From Grammothele lineata (lineage: Eukaryota; Basidiomycota; Agaricomycetes; Polyporales; Polyporaceae), in NCBI GenBank assembly GCA_002150815.3, contig NDFF03000401.1, forward strand, positions 1 to 64,000: a stretch of 64,000 nucleotides of DNA, read 5' to 3'. Both the position numbers and the translations under genes were made by a program. The notes under the pieces were generated by a model, which saw only the letters and a program-made list of their open reading frames with translations, made no database searches and was not told where the DNA came from. Positions 59,473 through 64,000 of this stretch are shown here, piece after piece. The first letter of the stretch is position 1, and each line of letters begins with the position of its first letter.

Positions 59473-62400
59473 TCACACATCGACGTCCATCCCCTCCTCC
59501 CTCTCCTCCTGCTTGATCCTCTTCATCGGCAACGTCCCCTGCCCCTGTCCCGCGGGTGCACTCGACAGCCCCGCGAGCGCCGTAGCAGCGAGCACAGCCG
59601 CGTCCCCCTCGTCCTCGCTCCTCCTCTTCTCGCTCCTCCCCCCGTTTCCATTCCCATTTCCGTGCCCTCCGTGCCTCCCGTGCCCCTCGAACACGTACAA
59701 GCCGCCCCCGGCGTCGCCCTCGGGCGGCAAGCCGAGCAGCGCGCTCTTGGGCGTCGCGAGGCGCGAGCCCGCGTCCGAGTGGCCCGAGGAGAGCGAGAGC
59801 CTGTCCAGGTTTGGCGGGGCGAGGTTCAGCGGGCCGGGGAAGGGCGGGAGCCCCGAGAGCGAGCTCGCGCTGGACGAGCGCGGGAGTGGGTAGAACGGGG
59901 ACGCGTACCCGGATCCGGAGGGAGGCGTCGAGGGCGTGAGAGGGGCGTAGGGCGAGAGCGGGGAGGAGGGTGAGTGCGTGCGGTGCCCGCGGTGGTCAGA
60001 GCTACCGGGGCGGGAGTGGTAGGAGAATGGCGGGAGCTGGGTGAGCATTGGGTCCTGATCGAGCTCGCCTTCTGCGGCAGGGTTCTGACCCCGCTGGAGT
60101 CCAACGACACGGAGACGCTCGACCCAACTGTAAGTAAACGAAGAGTCGTCAGAGCGTTGGAAGGGGGAGGAACGGCATAGACATAGAAACGCACATGTCA
60201 GCACGGTCCAAGCTGTCCTTGAACACGCCCGCTACGCCACGCAGCATATCCAGACTCTCCGTCGCAAGCGTGAGTATCTTTTGCGCGGCCTGCGTCGCCG
60301 CGTCGACCGTGGGCGGCGCCCCACCCCCGCCCGCCGCGCTGCTCGTCTGCCGCGAGTGGCCCCTATTCGGCCCCCGAGTCGGCGACGTTGCCCGCGACGC
60401 GGGGCGCGAGCGCGGGGAAGGCCCCGCCTCGCCCGGCCCGTAGCTGTACGGCGCCGGGCCGCGATGCCGGCCCCTACCCGAGCTGGACGCGGTCGCGCTA
60501 CTCTCCCCACGCACTTCGTGGGCGTGGTGCTCCCGAGCTGTCGCTCCCGAAGCAAGCGGACCGTCTAACCCTGTGTTCGCCGCGGCGGCCCATCGCCTCG
60601 GGAGACAGAGGATGAAGGAGCGGACGCGGGAACGTGCGGGCTCGGGGAGCGCCCCGCCTGCATAGCGGCTGACGACTTCGACCACCTGCCGGATGGTGTC
60701 AACAACGTCCCGCTTGGCGACCTGGAGCGTGCGAAGGTGCTGCGCGGAAATGGCCGCGCCAGGGTGGGAGGACGTGTCGTCGGGCTGGAGGGAGGCGATG
60801 AAGTTGCGGAGGACGAGGATCTGCGCGTCGATCTGCGCGGTGGCATACTGCGTAGATGGGAAACGTCAGGGCCGTGCATCTGGCGCGGACATGCACGGGA
60901 ATATGGCGCACCTGTAGCCATTGTAGACAGTACTTCAACCGTCGCATGCTCTCCTCGCTGAGAGCGGCGCTGATCCCGCCTGCTTCTAGGAAGACGGCTT
61001 GCCACCTGCTCCTGTTTGCTACTTGTTGACTCTCCTGCGCGTCCGCGTGCTGCGTTAGTGTAGAGGCCGGCGGCAGAGTTGGCCGCTCTGGCTGCGAACT
61101 CGTCGAAGAATGCGGCGTGGGCGTGCGGCTCTGCGCTATACCGTTCAATTGTGAAGGCGTGGAGGACGCTACATAATGGAACGAGAATCCATCAGCATAC
61201 GCCGATGATAATTGGACACCGCCAATTGACTCGGCGGAGCGCACGAAAAAAGAAGGGGGAGACTCACATGCCCTAGAACGCGATTCCTCCCCATCTCTTG
61301 ACCACCGGTCACTGGATGAGCTATCCGTCCGTGTCATAGACACATCCCTCGACTCCCAAGGTCTCCTCGGTTCCCTTCCCTCCGCAGAGTCAGGTCGGGG
61401 ATCGCGGCTGGATCCTCGGCGTGCATAGCTGCCCAACTGTACAGAAATAACGCATCAGCCGAACAGGTCCACGAAGCGCGAAGTCAAGCATCAAAGCATA
61501 ACGAGCAAGAAGCAGAGTGGGTAAACCTGAGGCGCGCAAACATCTTAACCTAATAGCAGCGTAGACGCCTCTTTCGAGAGGTCAGGCGACCTCTTCTTCC
61601 ACCCGAAGGCCAATGGCCAGCTCCGCATTGAGAGCGCATTCGAACGCGAAGACACGATCCCGCCAGTCTCTGCGGTCTCGCCATAGAACCGAAGACATGG
61701 CGGCGACGTCATCGCACTGATTGAGTTCCTCGCGCGAGCGCGGGTGGGAGAATTTCGGGCAGGCGTGCAGCCTCGCGCCTAGGGCAAGGCGACGTCGCAG
61801 CAGTGGCAGATGACCTGCGCGCGAGAACGGAGCACGTGGGCGCGAAATCGGTTGGGGTTGAGGGATTGGGCGGGAGCGGGTGAAACGAGAGGAAGGAGGA
61901 AAGGCGCGAAGAGCGGACAAACGGCCGGATGGACGAACGGACTCACCCTGTCGAGCTGCCTGCACGCGAACTCGTCGATCTGGCCCACAGGCAGACGGTC
62001 GATCACCGGGCGAGAGATGGACTTCATCGAGCTCTCCATCATCGCCGCACCATACTGCGAAACCACAAGAAATAAACCGCAAGATCGGTCAGCCACCGTC
62101 CCCATCACTGGGTACCGAACGCCCAGTATCTCCGTGAACGCACCTTGACGACCCTAGAGCTCGCCTTGCTCTGCTCGTACGCCCTTAGGGCGGTGTTCAC
62201 GAGCGGGATGTTCGACACGCGCGACAGGCTCTTCCACTCCTCCCCTGCACCCGCAGCCGTGTCCCTGTCCGACGCCGACGCCGTCATCTCCGCGTCCTCG
62301 TCCTCCCTTCCCCTTCTCCCCCTCCTCCTCTCCTGCACCGGTTCCCGACCGGGGTCGTGGACGTCCTCCTCCATCAGCGATGGCGACGGCAGGGACGGGG

Positions 62401-62740
62401 AGGAGGTGGCAGAAGTGATGGAGAGTGCGGGCGTCGTCTGGAACGCTACATGCGCAAACGCAAAGGAAAGAGCGGTTGAGTTAAGCACAGTCACATTCAC
62501 CAAAAACGATCATATGCGGGGTACATGAAGCGGCAGACGCAAGCGAGGACGCAAAAACATTGAGAAGCGATCAAGCGAGAGGCGAGGGGGGAAGAGGGGA
62601 TGTAGGGAAACCGTTGGGGAAAGAGACCGAGACCGGGACTCACAGGTCGAGGGCGAGCTCGCATTATTGTTTCCGCTGCGCATGTCTCCGAGCGCGCGGA
62701 CGGCGATGCGCACGGACTCGTCCTGGTCGGCGAGGGCCAT
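59473..62740 (-). CDS. OPI1: Opi1-type transcriptional repressor
   Basis: Opi1 in yeast represses phospholipid genes and is held at the ER by phosphatidic acid. Seven exons: 62740-62644, 62445-62144, 62054-61947, 61436-61268, 61168-60912, 60847-60195, 60127-59473; 746 aa. Family blocks in order: VSNIPLVNTALRAYEQSKASSRVVKYG and MMESSMKSISRPVIDRLP, IDEFACRQLDRL, RRLKYCLQWLQYATAQID, LRTLQVAKRDVVDTIRQVVEV and VSRYAGGALPEPARSRVRSFIL, which match Opi1 closely. The N-terminus (MALADQDESVRIAVRALGDM) is short and helical. The C-terminal third is disordered with Ser/Pro and Gly/His/Asn runs, and ends in a basic-acidic KRIKQEEREEGMDVDV. I did not find a clear FFAT motif for ER tethering. The intron between exons 3 and 4 is 510 nt, ten times the local norm. 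Confidence 0.93.
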
Positions 62741-63482
62741 CGTGCGTGGCGGGCGGGGGCGGGGGCTACGAGGACGAGGAGGAGAAGCAGATACTCGGCG
62801 GGGCAGACGAGATGAGATGAGAATAGACGAGAGAGAGAAAGCAAGGGCGAGAGAAGGGCGCGTGCGGAGCCCGAGGCCTTCTTCGCAATCGTTGGGGAAG
62901 ACCGCACGCAGCTGATTTCCCCTCTTCGCTTTCACGTGCCTCCCCCTCCCAATTCATATCTTATCGAGGCGCCCGTTCCCTCCGCCGCCTTAGCCACGCC
63001 TGGCCGCCGGCGAGGCTCCCCTCCATCCCTTCCGTTCACACGCGCGACCGCGAGGGTGGGCAGGGGTACAAGGTGCCATATAGAAAAGGGAACGGGACTA
63101 TGTCATCGACAATAAAACAGCTCTACACTACGCGCGGCGTACATACACGCATAATAAGGGTTCCGGGCGCAAGGTGATGCCTATACAATATCCAACAGTC
63201 CGTCCCAACCTGGACACACGACAAACAGCACACATACGCAACAAGACACGGCGCATAGCAGGACACGGGGGCCATAACGCTCGAGAGGGATGGAGGTGAA
63301 GGGGGACACATAACGACACACATAACAGGCAGAACAGAGCGGGGGTGGAGGGGAGAAGGGGATAGGGTGAGAGGAAGGGAGGGAGAACGATATGCACATT
63401 TTGTCCACACACCATGCGCGTGCGCCATGCCTCGCCGCAATAGCCTATAATCATACCGCCTCACGCGCGCACGGACTCACGC
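62741..63482. other. 5' flank of OPI1 and 3' flank of edge gene
   Basis: Holds the promoter of the Opi1-type gene and the 3' untranslated region of the minus-strand gene at the edge. A GAGGG/GGAGA-type purine-rich run is seen at about 63340-63390. No gene called; open frames are low complexity. Confidence 0.45.
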
Positions 63483-64000
63483 TCACTCGCGCGGCGCGCC
63501 CTGAGCCGCCGGGGGCGCGACGTGCCACACCGGCGCACCCTCCCTTGCACCCTTCTCCTGCCTCGCTAGGGGCACAGCCGCCGCAGGGGCGTCAGAGGCC
63601 GACGCACCTTCGCCGGACTGCGGTGGTTGCGACGACTCCTGCGAAGGAGGCGGAGCGGGCGCGGCCGCGGCCGCCGCGCGCATCTCGTCCAGCCCGCGCT
63701 TGACGCCCTGCATCATTCGATCCGTGCGCTCGAGCATGTCTTCGAGCCGTTTGCGCTCCTCGGCGAGTATGCGATAGTGGTGGTCGAGCTCTGCGACGCT
63801 CGGAACGTGCGGGATGCCCTCGACCATCGGAGGGGGCGGGGGCATAGGTCCACTATGGTAGAACGAGGGGCCGACAGGTCCGGGGAAGGGCGCGGGCGGG
63901 TGACCGGGGACGTGGAGCGGGGGGATGCCGTACGGCACGCCAGGAGGGGGCGCTGTCATCGCCTGTTGCGCGAGGGGCGAGTGCGTCCTGCTCGGCACAC
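63483..64000 (-). CDS. C-terminal part of a coiled-coil protein (partial)
   Basis: An open frame on the minus strand running off the window edge, stop codon at 63483. The visible ~172 residues begin with a Pro/Gly/His-rich segment (PPPGVPYGIPPLHVPGHPP), then a heptad-patterned helix (VAELDHHYRILAEERKRLED through MLERTDRMMQGVKRGLDEMR), then a Pro/Ala/Ser-rich tail. The helix is a convincing coiled coil, suggesting a dimeric, possibly nuclear protein. The family cannot be named without the missing N-terminal part. Confidence 0.7.
   Translation of the reverse strand, partial: VPSRTHSPLAQQAMTAPPPGVPYGIPPLHVPGHPPAPFPGPVGPSFYHSGPMPPPPPMVEGIPHVPSVAELDHHYRILAEERKRLEDMLERTDRMMQGVKRGLDEMRAAAAAAPAPPPSQESSQPPQSGEGASASDAPAAAVPLARQEKGAREGAPVWHVAPPAAQGAPRE

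Noticed and set aside
1..64000. CRISPR arrays, rRNA genes, intact retrotransposon or DNA transposon, secondary-metabolite cluster
   Set aside because: No regular spacer-repeat array, no rRNA motifs, no reverse transcriptase, integrase or transposase motifs, and no polyketide, peptide-synthetase or terpene-cyclase signatures were seen in any frame.

Overview
The window looks like nuclear DNA of a basidiomycete fungus of the Agaricomycetes, quite possibly a wood-decay polypore, although the species cannot be fixed from the sequence alone. The evidence is: GC-rich DNA; genes broken by many 45-60 nt introns with GTRNGT donors and CAG/TAG acceptors; two members of the FunK1 family of fungal-type protein kinases, which is expanded in Agaricomycetes; and fungal versions of CWC27, Vps9-domain proteins, Opi1, Bud6 and IBtk. 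No rRNA, CRISPR array, prokaryotic operon or intact transposon was seen.

Layout. 0.4-6.3 kb is a compact housekeeping block: CWC27 (minus), a divergent coiled-coil protein (plus) and a lineage-specific protein (plus). 6.3-9.7 kb holds one weak small gene, a degenerate array of a roughly 44-46 bp repeat, and one copy of a dispersed hairpin element. 9.7-12.1 kb is a low-complexity protein with candidate protein phosphatase 1 docking motifs (minus). 15.8-18.8 kb is FunK1 copy A (minus). 19-35 kb is mostly gene-poor and holds only a short Bud6 N-terminal-domain gene (27.6-28.7 kb). 35.5-39.6 kb is a Vps9-domain Rab5 exchange factor, followed by the second, inverted copy of the hairpin element. 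42.4-44.3 kb is a tandem pair of small proteins with matching TATA promoters. 45.2-45.9 kb is a second protein with the same two candidate PP1 motifs. 46.7-47.8 kb is an EngB/YihA-type GTPase with a 13-nt microexon. 48.7-53.6 kb is an IBtk-like ankyrin/RCC1/BTB protein. 54.5-57.6 kb is FunK1 copy B. 59.5-62.7 kb is an Opi1-type repressor. The minus-strand 3' end of another coiled-coil gene runs off the right edge.

The genes do not form a biosynthetic or defence cluster. They cover splicing (CWC27), endosomal trafficking (Vps9), polarity (Bud6), organellar ribosome assembly (EngB), CUL3-type ubiquitin adaptors (IBtk) and lipid-responsive transcription (Opi1). The most interesting material is structural: the 3.4-kb FunK1 duplication that carries promoter and 3' flank with it, the two inverted copies of a hairpin element with a paired change in its stem, the degenerate 44-46 bp array, the pair of SCLK/xVxF proteins, and the stand-alone Bud6 domain. 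All exon models are read by eye from splice signals. For each model offered as a full gene, the exon lengths sum to a multiple of three.
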